Shown here: one piece after another, positions 1-8,044 of the stretch
Position numbering within the stretch: position 1 is the first letter of the stretch
Layout: each line of letters opens with the position of its first letter
Assembly: GCA_947631045.1 (NCBI GenBank)
Contig: CANRJV010000008.1
Span: 1-41,418, forward strand
Reading direction: 5' to 3'
Length of the DNA: 41,418 bases
Source: an uncultured Bacilli bacterium
GTDB taxonomy: Bacteria > Bacillota_I > Bacilli_A > RF39 > UBA660
Made by a program: the position numbers and the translations under genes
Notes under the pieces: generated by a model
Databases searched by the model: none
Told to the model about the DNA's origin: nothing
What the model saw: the letters and a program-made list of their open reading frames with translations, nothing else

Positions 1-882
1 AAGAATACGATGTTGCTGACGGTAATAGCAGTAGCAACATTATTAGTAGCGGTAGTGGGAGCAACATTCGCATATTTTAGTTTAACGGTAGATGATAATA
101 CATCATCGACAGTTGTGAAGTCCCGATCACAAAATTTACCGACCATAACGATGGAGAAAGGAAAAGATACGTTTGGAATAGCTGTGACGGCTGAGGATAT
201 GGCAATGAATAGTAACGGACCAAGGTGGGCGATGAATACTAGTGACGTAGATGGTGTTGAAAACGCGTCTAGCGGTAAAAATGCTGGAGATGGAAAACTT
301 TATTATTGGAGTCAAAATGAAATTAAGTATAATTTATTTACTATTAAAGCAACGAATGTATCTACTGATGAGAATGATGTTTCAACATATGAGTGTCCAG
401 TTACAATAACACTTACGGCTAAAGATGATAAGATTGATGGATTAACTCAAGGAGATCTAATATTATACTTATATTCCAAAAATGGTGAAGTGTTAGTTTC
501 TGAGCCAAGCAGTGATGGTCCGGATAAAACAAGCGATTTAATAAATGATTGGACGACGAACGATGGTAGCACATATTTGATGGAAGAAAGTGATAGTAGT
601 TCGAGCCATGCGACTGAAAATGGTTGTAGTGGTGAAAGTAAAAAAGGCTGCTATGATGTGTATGATTTGTTTAACGAAAATAAGCAAACTAAAACTTTGT
701 ATACAGTAGTTATAGTTAAATCTGACAAATCAAGTGCTAGTGGAACATCAGTCGAATCAAGTATGAAACTTGTTAATAAATCAAGTGCCGATCAAAGTAC
801 TTTAGCTGGTAAAGAGATTCAAATTACCTTAGCATCTCAATTATCTCAAGAAGGATGTAAAGTAATTGCTAAAGAAGCATGA
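1..882 (+). CDS. SipW-type secreted protein, 5' end cut by window edge
   Basis: The frame is open from base 1, so the true start lies outside the window. The first visible ATG is at 10. The visible part opens with a hydrophobic stretch ending VVGATFAYFS, the form of the SipW-dependent signal peptides of TasA/camelysin-like proteins of Firmicutes. The rest (about 265 residues) is polar, rich in Ser, Thr, Asp and Asn, with a few cysteines (ENGCSGESKKGC), which suits an extracellular beta-rich protein. No catalytic motif is seen. Codon choice here (more ACG, GTA and GCG) differs somewhat from the pilin genes downstream. A clear terminator follows. The role, perhaps a matrix or surface protein, is inferred only from the signal region. 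Confidence 0.6.
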   Translation, partial: KNTMLLTVIAVATLLVAVVGATFAYFSLTVDDNTSSTVVKSRSQNLPTITMEKGKDTFGIAVTAEDMAMNSNGPRWAMNTSDVDGVENASSGKNAGDGKLYYWSQNEIKYNLFTIKATNVSTDENDVSTYECPVTITLTAKDDKIDGLTQGDLILYLYSKNGEVLVSEPSSDGPDKTSDLINDWTTNDGSTYLMEESDSSSSHATENGCSGESKKGCYDVYDLFNENKQTKTLYTVVIVKSDKSSASGTSVESSMKLVNKSSADQSTLAGKEIQITLASQLSQEGCKVIAKEA

Positions 883-951
883 TGATTGATCAAAATAATA
901 ATGTTAATATTTTGATTATAGATGAAACCTATGAAATAAAAAATGCTTTAT

Positions 952-974
952 AGAACCTTAATGGTTCTTTTTTT
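952..974 (+). terminator. Intrinsic terminator after the SipW-type gene
   Basis: Stem AGAACC (952-957) pairs with GGTTCT (963-968) around loop TTAAT, followed by a run of T to 974. It separates the secreted-protein gene from the ZIP transporter. Confidence 0.85.
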
Positions 975-1023
975 GCCTACACTTTAGGCGGATATTTATC
1001 TATATTATAATAGGGTGTTTAAA

Positions 1024-1824
1024 TTGATAAATTTTTATATTAATGCAAATGTTTATATTCAAGTCTTACTTGCAACACTTATGACTTGGGGTATAACAGC
1101 TTTAGGAGCAGCAATTGTTTTTTTCTTTAAAAAAGTAAATGGTGTAGTCTTAGATGCGATGATGGGTCTATCAGCAGGTGTAATGATTTCGGCCTCATTT
1201 TGGTCACTTTTAAATCCGGCGATTAATACGGCTAATTCTTTAGGAATGGTATCTTGGCTAGTGGTTTCTTTAGGCTTTTTAATTGGTTGTATAATTTTAA
1301 TATTTAGTGATATAATGTTTGGTCGTTTTTTAAGTAAAAAGAAAAGTCCTAATATAAAAGGTCTTAAACGAAGTTTAATGTTAATATTTTCTATTACCTT
1401 ACATAATATTCCTGAAGGACTTGCAATTGGGGTTGCCTTTGGTTCTATTGCCAGTGGTGCTAAAGAAGCAACATTAGCGGCGGCCTTTATGTTAGCCGTT
1501 GGTGTAGGAATTCAAAACTTTCCCGAAGGAACAGCGGTTAGTCTTCCGCTTCGAAGAGAGAATATGAGTCGTTTAAAATCGTTTATTTATGGGATGCTTA
1601 GTGGTATTGTCGAACCTATTGCGGGAATTATTGGCTGTTTTCTAGTTATTTATGTCGAAAATATTTTACCATTCTTTTTATCTTTTGCGGCAGGAGCAAT
1701 GATTTATGTCGCCGTAAGTGAACTTATTCCCGAAAGTCAAAGTAATAAACATAAAAATTTAATGTCTTTTTTTACAATGCTAGGTTTTGTCATCATGATG
1801 ATGTTAGATGTAGCATTTAGCTAA
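1024..1824 (+). CDS. ZIP family metal transporter (ZupT/GufA type)
   Basis: A polytopic membrane protein of about 266 residues that would import zinc or another divalent metal. The two signature helices are plain: HNIPEGLAIGVAFGS and, about 35 residues later, QNFPEGTAVSLPLRRE. The paired HN-PEG and QN-PEG motifs form the metal path in ZIP proteins, and EPIAG follows in a later helix. Length and topology (about eight hydrophobic segments) fit the bacterial ZupT branch. The start is uncertain. GTG at 1015 is in frame, but AGGGTG at 1012-1017 is better placed as the ribosome site for TTG at 1024, used here. A TATAAT lies at 1006-1011, which would leave almost no leader. Confidence 0.88.
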   Translation: MINFYINANVYIQVLLATLMTWGITALGAAIVFFFKKVNGVVLDAMMGLSAGVMISASFWSLLNPAINTANSLGMVSWLVVSLGFLIGCIILIFSDIMFGRFLSKKKSPNIKGLKRSLMLIFSITLHNIPEGLAIGVAFGSIASGAKEATLAAAFMLAVGVGIQNFPEGTAVSLPLRRENMSRLKSFIYGMLSGIVEPIAGIIGCFLVIYVENILPFFLSFAAGAMIYVAVSELIPESQSNKHKNLMSFFTMLGFVIMMMLDVAFS

Positions 1825-1854
1825 ATTTGTGGTAAAATTATCATAGGTGGAAAT

Positions 1855-2838
1855 ATGAATAAAGGGTTTACATTACTAGAGTTATTAGCTTCGATAGTAA
1901 TACTTTCAACAATTATTTTAATTGCGGTTCCTACTATTAATAATGTAGCGGATACAATTAAGAGGAATCATTATAAAAATATGGTTAAAAATATTGAAGT
2001 TGCTGCTTCTAAATATGCCTTTGATACTAAAGAAGAAGTTACGTATGTTGATACCTTAATTAAAGAAGGATATCTTAGTAGTGATAGAGAAGATGATTTA
2101 ATTGTTAATCCCGAAAATCAAGAAATAATTAATTGTTATATTGTAACAATGAATAAAGTAAGTGATTATTATGAAGCTAAATTAACTAAAGAAAATTATC
2201 CTTTAGAAGATAATAATTGTGATTTAACTAAATTAGAAGAAAAGACCAAAGAAATTAAATTAGTTTTAAAAAAAGGAGAAGAAGTAATTTCGGATAATAA
2301 TGTGTGGTTAAAAGGAGATAATATAACCTTAGAGGCTATTAGTGATAATTTAAATATTGATTGTGGAAATAATAAATGCTTATGGTCTTCTAGTAGTGGG
2401 ATAACTAGTACAACTTCTAAAATAGATATTACTAGTAATTCTGAATTAATTAATTCTTTATATAATTTTCAAATAACTTATGAAAATGAAGAGGGAATAA
2501 AAAGATATAAAGAAAGTATAAATATTAAAGTAGATAATGAAAAACCAACAATAAAATTAGAAGACACGAAAAAAACTATTACAGATCCTTATCAAGGTAC
2601 TTTAACGAAAAGTATTAAAATAGTTGCTAATGATGGAAGAGGATCAGGTATTTTAAGTTACTATTTGGGTTATAATGAAAGTAGTTGTGCTAATGTTACT
2701 AATTGGTATGATAATAATAAATTTACTATTTCGAATAATGGAAATTATTTAATATGTGTTAAAGATAAAGTTGGAAATATTGCGAGTGAAAGTATTTTAA
2801 TAGATAATATTGAAACGTCTAATAATGATGAAAATTAG
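1855..2838 (+). CDS. Large type IV pseudopilin with Ig-like C-terminal region
   Basis: The N-terminus KGFTLLELLASIVILSTI is a prepilin leader: cleavage is expected between Gly and Phe, with Glu at mature position 5 and a hydrophobic assembly helix. At 327 residues it is about twice the usual pseudopilin length. After residue 130 it resembles bacterial Ig-like or adhesive modules (DNEKPTIKLED, then NGNYLICVKDKVGNIASES). Cysteines come in close pairs (DCGNNKC; SSCAN with YLICV), suggesting disulfides outside the membrane. A start at ATG 1855 follows AGGTGG, and an extended -10 (TGG then TAAAAT at 1833-1838) precedes it. It could be a minor tip pilin or adhesin. No pilus ATPase or prepilin peptidase gene lies in the window. 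Confidence 0.75.
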   Translation: MNKGFTLLELLASIVILSTIILIAVPTINNVADTIKRNHYKNMVKNIEVAASKYAFDTKEEVTYVDTLIKEGYLSSDREDDLIVNPENQEIINCYIVTMNKVSDYYEAKLTKENYPLEDNNCDLTKLEEKTKEIKLVLKKGEEVISDNNVWLKGDNITLEAISDNLNIDCGNNKCLWSSSSGITSTTSKIDITSNSELINSLYNFQITYENEEGIKRYKESINIKVDNEKPTIKLEDTKKTITDPYQGTLTKSIKIVANDGRGSGILSYYLGYNESSCANVTNWYDNNKFTISNNGNYLICVKDKVGNIASESILIDNIETSNNDEN

Positions 2839-2849
2839 CTGCTTTACAA

Positions 2850-2878
2850 TTGACATTAATACTTAATTATTGTAAGAT
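2850..2878 (+). promoter_or_regulatory. Sigma-A promoter of the twin pilin genes
   Basis: TTGACA (2850-2855), spacer 17, TAAGAT (2873-2878). It lies right after the large pseudopilin gene and fixes the start of the next gene at ATG 2907. The in-frame TTG at 2850 is part of the -35 box. Confidence 0.8.
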
Positions 2879-2906
2879 TATCTTAGAGGATATAGAGGTG
2901 AAAGTT

Positions 2907-3443
2907 ATGAAGACTTTTAAGAATAAGAAAGGTTTTACATTAATTGAATTACTTGCTGTAATCGTTGTCTTAGCAATTGTTACCGTTTTAGCTACATCAA
3001 CTATTTTACCTTATATTGCTGATGTTAGAAAGCAAGCTTTTGCTGATGAGGCTAATGAAGCTATTGAAGCAGCTAGTAGAGCAATGAGTCTTATAACAAT
3101 TGGCTCTATTACTGAAGATGATTTAAAAGGAAATGATGGAGAGTATAAAAAAACTGATGACTCATATTGTTTCTCATTATCTAAATTAGTTGATTTAGGC
3201 TTATGGGAAAAAGATAAAAAAGAACTTGGGGCGAATGGTTATGAAGGTTATGTTAAAGTAAATACTAGTAATCCAAGTAAGGCATATACTTATGTAATTA
3301 AAATGCATAACTCCTCTTTATATGTATCAGGTGATGGAGTAAATATTAAATACGATAATGATAAAAAGGGAGAAGAACAAGTAATTAAAGATTTAGATTC
3401 TTCTAAAAAACAAGAAACCTTTAATTGTGGTTCTAGTGAATAG
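2907..3443 (+). CDS. Type IV pilin-like protein A
   Basis: A 178-residue protein with a prepilin leader: KKGFTLIELLAVIVVLAIV, cleavage expected between Gly and Phe, mature Glu5 present. The mature domain has two cysteines, one in SYCFSLS and one near the C-terminus (FNCGSSE), in the arrangement of the C-terminal disulfide region of pilins. The next gene encodes a protein with an almost identical first 30 residues but a different remainder. The start at 2907 is set by the AGGTG site at 2896-2900 and the promoter at 2850-2878. Likely role: subunit of a type IV or competence-type pseudopilus. The exact class (major or minor) cannot be told. Confidence 0.8.
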   Translation: MKTFKNKKGFTLIELLAVIVVLAIVTVLATSTILPYIADVRKQAFADEANEAIEAASRAMSLITIGSITEDDLKGNDGEYKKTDDSYCFSLSKLVDLGLWEKDKKELGANGYEGYVKVNTSNPSKAYTYVIKMHNSSLYVSGDGVNIKYDNDKKGEEQVIKDLDSSKKQETFNCGSSE

Positions 3444-3453
3444 GTAAATGATA

Positions 3454-3933
3454 ATGAAGAAAAAAAACGGGTTTACTTTAATTGAACTTCTAGCTGTTAT
3501 TGTTGTTTTAGCAATTGTAACAGTTTTAGCAACTTCAACAATTTTACCTTATATGGGTAATGCTAGAGAAGATGCTTTTAAAGTAGAGGCTGCTAATGCT
3601 GTTAATGCAGCTGATTATGTTATGAATTTATATGCTTTGGGAGAATTTTCTTTTGATAGTACGGGTGGTAAAAGTAGCTATAATAGTGAAACTAAAAAAG
3701 CGTGTATTACTATTGAGGCTTTAATTGATGCCGGAGCTTTTGATGCGGATAAGGATGCTTATAAAGGTCGGGTAATAATTGATAAAAGTAATAATACTTA
3801 TACATTATCTTTAAAGAAAAATGATGAATTTACATTAGTGAATGCAACTGGCAAAAACTTTAGTGATGCTACTCTTAGTAAAGCTGATGGCTGGGATGCT
3901 GAAACTTATGAACATTGTAGTGATCTTAAATAA
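3454..3933 (+). CDS. Type IV pilin-like protein B (paralogue of A)
   Basis: A 159-residue pilin-like protein with leader NGFTLIELLAVIVVLAIV. The segment from GFTLIE through TSTILPY equals that of the preceding gene at protein level, although many codons differ. The globular part has one cysteine at KKACITIE and one in the last ten residues (EHCSDLK), like its neighbour. ATG at 3448 is also in frame, but AGG at 3442-3444 is spaced better for 3454. It is probably cotranscribed with pilin A (10-base gap) and ends in a strong terminator. Confidence 0.8.
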   Translation: MKKKNGFTLIELLAVIVVLAIVTVLATSTILPYMGNAREDAFKVEAANAVNAADYVMNLYALGEFSFDSTGGKSSYNSETKKACITIEALIDAGAFDADKDAYKGRVIIDKSNNTYTLSLKKNDEFTLVNATGKNFSDATLSKADGWDAETYEHCSDLK

Positions 3934-3958
3934 CTAAGAATAACTTAGTTATTTTTTT
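3928..3958 (+). terminator. Intrinsic terminator after the pilin genes
   Basis: An 11-bp stem (3928-3938 with 3944-3954, arm AAATAACTAAG), loop of 5, T run to 3958. The pilin stop codon TAA (3931-3933) lies inside the stem. Confidence 0.9.
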
Positions 3959-3962
3959 GCAA

Positions 3963-3991
3963 TTGATTTTAATATTTTTTTTTGAGATAAT
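3963..3991 (+). promoter_or_regulatory. Promoter of nfo
   Basis: TTGATT (3963-3968), spacer 17, GATAAT (3986-3991), directly after the pilin terminator and 20 bases before the nfo start. Confidence 0.7.
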
Positions 3992-4011
3992 TTTAACGAG
4001 GAAGTGGTGTA

Positions 4012-4914
4012 ATGATTATTGGGAGTCATGTTCATTTTGGCGAAACGCAACTTCTAGGATCTTTAGAAGAAGCTTTAAGTTATGGAGCTAATGCTTTTAT
4101 GTTATATACAGGAGCACCCCAAAACACGATGCGAAGTAAAATAAAAATGGAATATGTTGAAGAAGCGCTAGCGAAAATGAAAGATGAAGGATTAAGTATC
4201 GATAATGTTATTTGTCATGCTCCTTATATCATTAATTTAGCTAATAAAGAAAAAATAGATTCTTGGAATTTTTCGATTGGCTTTTTGAATCAAGAGATTA
4301 AAAGATGTGAAGAGCTCGGTATTAAATATATAGTTTTACATCCTGGTAGTAGTGTTAAGCATACTTTAGAAGAAGGGCTTAACAATATTATTGAAGCTTT
4401 GAACTTAATTGTTAAAGATGATAGTAAATGTATGATTATTTTAGAGACTATGGCTGGTAAAGGTAGCGAATGTGGTAAAACTATTGAAGAAATTAAAACT
4501 ATTTTAGAGGGAGTTAAAAGTTCTAATATTGGGGTTTGCCTTGATACTTGTCATTTGAATGATGCCGGGTATGATATGAGTGATTTTGATACTTTCTTAA
4601 CTAATTTTGATACTTTAATTGGTTTAGATAGAATCAAATGTCTTCATATAAATGATAGTAAGAATCCTTTGGAAAGTCATAAAGATCGGCATGCTAATAT
4701 TGGTTATGGCACTTTAGGTTTTGAAAATATTTTAAAAATAATTAATCATGAAAAATTAAAAGATGTTCCTAAAATTTTAGAAACACCTTATATAAGTTCA
4801 AGTGATGATGAAAAGACTTTAGTTTATCCTCCTTATAAATTTGAAATTGCTATGATTAAAAAAGGAGAATTTAATCATCACATGCTTGAAGATATTAGAG
4901 AGTTTTATAAATAA
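4012..4914 (+). CDS. nfo: Endonuclease IV (AP endonuclease)
   Basis: A 300-residue, full-length member of the zinc-dependent AP endonuclease family with a TIM barrel. It cuts DNA 5' to abasic sites in base excision repair. Family landmarks appear in order: GSHVHFG near the N-terminus, YTGAPQN, VLHPGSS, ILETMAGKGSE, GVCLDTCHLNDAGYD, and LHINDSKNPLESHKDRHANI, which together carry the His, Glu and Asp ligands of the three zincs, then ILETP near the end. It has its own promoter. Its last 10 bases overlap the tail of the convergent DUF2624 gene. In Bacillus the same two families are neighbours (yqfS/nfo and yqfT). Confidence 0.95.
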   Translation: MIIGSHVHFGETQLLGSLEEALSYGANAFMLYTGAPQNTMRSKIKMEYVEEALAKMKDEGLSIDNVICHAPYIINLANKEKIDSWNFSIGFLNQEIKRCEELGIKYIVLHPGSSVKHTLEEGLNNIIEALNLIVKDDSKCMIILETMAGKGSECGKTIEEIKTILEGVKSSNIGVCLDTCHLNDAGYDMSDFDTFLTNFDTLIGLDRIKCLHINDSKNPLESHKDRHANIGYGTLGFENILKIINHEKLKDVPKILETPYISSSDDEKTLVYPPYKFEIAMIKKGEFNHHMLEDIREFYK

Positions 4915-5165
4915 GAACTATATCTTTGGTTGTATTCATTGAAAACTTTAGTGATTTTACTAAAGTTTTCTTCTGTATAATGGCTTTTATAACGATTTAT
5001 ATCAAATAATTGGGGATTTTTTAAAATGTTTTGATAATTTTTTTTGACAAAATCATAAGTAAATTGTAGTTCTTCTTCACTTAAGGTAATATTTTTACTA
5101 AGGGCAAAAGATCTAATATCTTCCTTAGTTAATTTTTGCACATATCTTTCAATAATGTTAAACAT
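4905..5165 (-). CDS. DUF2624 (YqfT-like) small protein
   Basis: An 86-residue, charged, mostly helical protein with no membrane segment or signal. I recognise a likeness to YqfT/DUF2624: an N-terminal MFNIIERYVQKLTKEDI, a middle with KNITLSEEE, and a helical end. Its position beside nfo, as in Bacillus, supports this. The function of the family is unknown. The start at 5165 follows AGGTG (5172-5176 on this strand); a GTG nine bases upstream lies inside that site and is less likely. It converges on nfo and overlaps it by 10 bases, whereas in Bacillus the two genes, as I recall, face the same way. Confidence 0.6.
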   Translation of the reverse strand: MFNIIERYVQKLTKEDIRSFALSKNITLSEEELQFTYDFVKKNYQNILKNPQLFDINRYKSHYTEENFSKITKVFNEYNQRYSSYL

Positions 5166-5247
5166 AAACGTCACCTGTTATATTTTATGTGAAATTTTAA
5201 AAATGAATACTATTTAAGGGGAATTCCATACTAATAAGGGTGGAAAG

Positions 5248-7185
5248 ATGAAAAAGTATTTTATAATAATTATGATATTTAGTATTCTTTTAGGAAGAGT
5301 AATATATTTAAATATTTATAACAAAGATAACTATGTTAAAAAGTTAGAAAATAAAACGATTAATTATGTAGAAGGGGCAAGTGCTCCCAGGGGAAGAATA
5401 ATTGATCGAAATGGGAAAATTCTGGTTGATAATACGGGCATAAAAACGGTTTTTTATACGAAATTAAAAGATATTTCTTTAAAAGATGAATTAAATATTG
5501 CTCGTAAATTAGCGAGTATTATTAATATCCCGATAAACGAAAATAGTTTAAAAAACTACTATTTAGTTACCCATAATAATGGAGATGATTTAATAACTAA
5601 TGAAGAATATGAAAAATATAAAGAGCGAAAATTAAGTAGTGAAGATTTAAAAAGATTAAAAAATGAAAGAATAAAAGAAGAAGATTTAAATAGTTTAAGT
5701 GGAGAAGAAAAGGAAAGTGCTACAATTTATGATTTAATGAACAAAGGATATTCTTATCAAAAGAAATTAATTCTAAAAGGAATTAGTGATGAAGAATATA
5801 GTCTTTTAATTGATGAAAATATTAAGGGAATTACGACAGAACTTACTTGGGAGCGATTATATAATTATGGAGATACTTTAAAAGATATTTTTGGATCTAT
5901 TGGTTATATTCCGGAAGAGGAGAAAGATGAATATTTAAAAAAAGATTATAATTTAGAAGATATTGTAGGTTTAAGTTATTTAGAAAAAGAATATGAAGAT
6001 TATTTGAAAGGGGAAAAAGATTTATATAAAGTAAATAGGGATAATACTTTAACTAAAGTTAAAGAGGGAAAAAAGGGTAATGATTTAATATTATCTATTG
6101 ACATTGATGTCCAATTAGAATTAGAAAAAATTTTAAGAGAAAATATTATTAATGCTAAAAAAAGAAGTAATACGGATTATTTTAAAGAAAGTTATAGTAT
6201 TGTGGGAAGTCCTAAGACGGGCGAAATTATTGCTTTAAGTGGGCAAAAATTAGTCGATTTTAAGAATCAGGTATTTACAAATGTTAATACTAATTTGATT
6301 AATACTTCTTATACTGTTGGTTCAGTTGTTAAAATGGCTACTTTAAGTACGGGTTATAAATATGGTGTCATTGATATTGGCTCCTCTGTAACTGATGGTT
6401 GCATTAAGTTATATCAAGTACCTATTAAATGTAGTTATAAAAGTTTAGGAAAAGTTAATGATCTAACCGCCATTAGTAGAAGTAGTAATTATTATCAATT
6501 TAATATTGCCATTGGTCTTACTAATCAAAAGTATAAATATAATATGGTTTTAAATACTAGTGAGGAAGATTTTAATAAATTTAGAGGTATGTTTCAAGAA
6601 TATGGTTTAGGAAATAAAACAGGAGTCGATTTGCCGAGTGAAGTATTAGGAATTACCGGAAGTCTTACTTCTAGTGATTTACTTTTAAACTTAAGTATAG
6701 GGCAATATGATACTTATACACCGATGCAATTATTTCAATATGTTAATACTTTAGCGAGTACAGGAGATAGAAGAAGCCCAAAACTTTTAAAAATGGTTAA
6801 AAACGAAGATGAAGTAGTTTGGCAAAATGATTATCCCGTTTTAAACCATATTAGTTTAGATCTTAAATATTCAGAAAGATTGAAAGAAGCCATGCATTTA
6901 GCAACAACTAGTGGAACTGCAAGAGGCTATATTGAAGCCACTTATAAGCCCGCTGGGAAAACGGGAACTAGTGAAACATTTATCGATACAAATGATGATG
7001 GCATTATGGATACGAAAACAACCTCAATTGCTTTTGTGGGCTTTGCTCCTTATGATAATCCCGAATATAGCATTGTTGTTTTAGCCCCAAATATTTATGT
7101 TTCCAGAGAATATAATTATAGTAAAGTTTATATTACCAGATATATTTCAAAAAGTATTATGAACTTTCTCTTTGAAAATGCGTAA
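5248..7185 (+). CDS. Class B penicillin-binding protein (PBP2 type)
   Basis: A 645-residue monofunctional transpeptidase that would cross-link peptidoglycan outside the membrane. The N-terminus is a single signal anchor (IIIMIFSILLGRVIYL). The dimerisation region begins at GASAPRGRIIDRNGKIL, a class B PBP landmark. The three penicilloyl-serine motifs are present: SxxK in GSVVKMAT, SxN in SRSSNYYQF and KTG in PAGKTGTSETF. No PASTA domain is present, so it resembles PBP2/PBP3-like enzymes rather than PBP2x. ATG 5248 follows AGGGTGG. Whether it works in elongation or division cannot be told; no rodA or ftsW is adjacent. Confidence 0.93.
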   Translation: MKKYFIIIMIFSILLGRVIYLNIYNKDNYVKKLENKTINYVEGASAPRGRIIDRNGKILVDNTGIKTVFYTKLKDISLKDELNIARKLASIINIPINENSLKNYYLVTHNNGDDLITNEEYEKYKERKLSSEDLKRLKNERIKEEDLNSLSGEEKESATIYDLMNKGYSYQKKLILKGISDEEYSLLIDENIKGITTELTWERLYNYGDTLKDIFGSIGYIPEEEKDEYLKKDYNLEDIVGLSYLEKEYEDYLKGEKDLYKVNRDNTLTKVKEGKKGNDLILSIDIDVQLELEKILRENIINAKKRSNTDYFKESYSIVGSPKTGEIIALSGQKLVDFKNQVFTNVNTNLINTSYTVGSVVKMATLSTGYKYGVIDIGSSVTDGCIKLYQVPIKCSYKSLGKVNDLTAISRSSNYYQFNIAIGLTNQKYKYNMVLNTSEEDFNKFRGMFQEYGLGNKTGVDLPSEVLGITGSLTSSDLLLNLSIGQYDTYTPMQLFQYVNTLASTGDRRSPKLLKMVKNEDEVVWQNDYPVLNHISLDLKYSERLKEAMHLATTSGTARGYIEATYKPAGKTGTSETFIDTNDDGIMDTKTTSIAFVGFAPYDNPEYSIVVLAPNIYVSREYNYSKVYITRYISKSIMNFLFENA

Positions 7186-7199
7186 AAATCTGGTATAAT
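7172..7199 (+). promoter_or_regulatory. Promoter of rpmG-efp
   Basis: TTGAAA (7172-7177), spacer 16, TATAAT (7194-7199) with an extended -10 (TGG before it). It overlaps the last codons of the PBP gene. Confidence 0.8.
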
Positions 7200-7226
7200 A
7201 GGGTGGTTAAGTGAGGAGGATTTTAA

Positions 7227-7391
7227 ATGGCTAAAAATGAAAATCGTAATTTTGTTAATATGCGTTGCACGGAATGTGGTGCTGAATTACGTCCAACTAG
7301 TAAAAACAAAAAGAATAATCCTGAACGTTTAGAAATTAAAAAATATTGTCCTAAATGTCGTAAAACTGTTGTCGCAAAAGAGAAAAAATAG
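7227..7391 (+). CDS. rpmG: Ribosomal protein bL33
   Basis: A 54-residue protein of the large ribosomal subunit. It starts [18 protein letters not shown] and ends VVAKEKK. Two CxxC pairs (CTEC and CPKC) form the zinc ribbon of the C+ type of L33, and the basic stretch between them ([15 protein letters not shown]) is typical. The ribosome site GAGGAGG is strong, and length matches the family. It lies 22 bases before efp and shares its promoter. Confidence 0.95.
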   Translation: MAKNENRNFVNMRCTECGAELRPTSKNKKNNPERLEIKKYCPKCRKTVVAKEKK

Positions 7392-7413
7392 AATTTAGGG
7401 AAAGGAGTAAATT

Positions 7414-7974
7414 ATGAATATTAACATTAATGATATAAAAAATGGAATGACTGTTATTATTGATGGTAATCTATGTTTAATTCAAGAATTTCAACATGTA
7501 AAACCTGGTAAAGGACCAGCATTTGTTAGAATTAAATTAAAGAATTTAAGAACAGGTTCAATTGTTGAACAAACTTTTAACACGAATATTAAAATCACAA
7601 GAGCACATATAGATAAGAGTAAAGTTCAATATTTATATGCTAGTGGTGATAATTTAGTATTTATGAATAATGATACTTATGAACAAGTTGAAGTTCCAAG
7701 AAAGATTCTTGGTGAAGATGCTGACTTTATTAAAGAAGGTATCGATATTTCGATTGATTTTTATGAAGGTGAAATAATTGGTATTACTTTACCAGAAAAA
7801 GTGGAATATGAAATAGTCGAAACTAGTGAAGCTGTTAAAGGTAATACCGCTACTAATGCGCAAAAAGATGCAAAAATTGAAACTGGTAAAGTTATTAAAG
7901 TCCCTTTATTTATTAATGAAGGAGAAAATATTTTAGTTACAACTAAAGATGGTAAATATGCAGGAAGAGCTTAG
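7414..7974 (+). CDS. efp: Elongation factor P
   Basis: A 186-residue translation factor that relieves ribosome stalling at proline runs. It has the three-domain EF-P layout: an N-terminal KOW-like domain with the tip loop KPGKGPA, then two OB folds (the last containing KVPLFINEGENILV and ending KDGKYAGRA). The tip lysine is Lys33, the residue that receives modification in many bacteria. In Bacillus relatives it carries 5-aminopentanol, though no modification gene is in this window. AAAGGAG precedes the ATG. It is cotranscribed with rpmG and ended by a terminator that includes its stop codon. Confidence 0.97.
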   Translation: MNININDIKNGMTVIIDGNLCLIQEFQHVKPGKGPAFVRIKLKNLRTGSIVEQTFNTNIKITRAHIDKSKVQYLYASGDNLVFMNNDTYEQVEVPRKILGEDADFIKEGIDISIDFYEGEIIGITLPEKVEYEIVETSEAVKGNTATNAQKDAKIETGKVIKVPLFINEGENILVTTKDGKYAGRA

Positions 7975-7986
7975 GCTCTTTTTTTT
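7965..7986 (+). terminator. Intrinsic terminator of efp
   Basis: Stem AAGAGC (7965-7970) with GCTCTT (7975-7980), loop TTAG containing most of the stop codon, T run to 7986. Confidence 0.9.
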
Positions 7987-8009
7987 AAAAATTTTTTATG
8001 TTTCATATA

Positions 8010-8038
8010 TTGACAAAAAGTTCATAAAATAATATAAT
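8010..8038 (+). promoter_or_regulatory. Consensus promoter of candidate RNA 1
   Basis: A perfect sigma-A promoter: TTGACA (8010-8015), spacer 17, TATAAT (8033-8038). A start of transcription near 8045 is expected. No gene with a ribosome site follows before the terminator at 8302-8333. Confidence 0.85.
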
Positions 8039-8044
8039 AAAATT

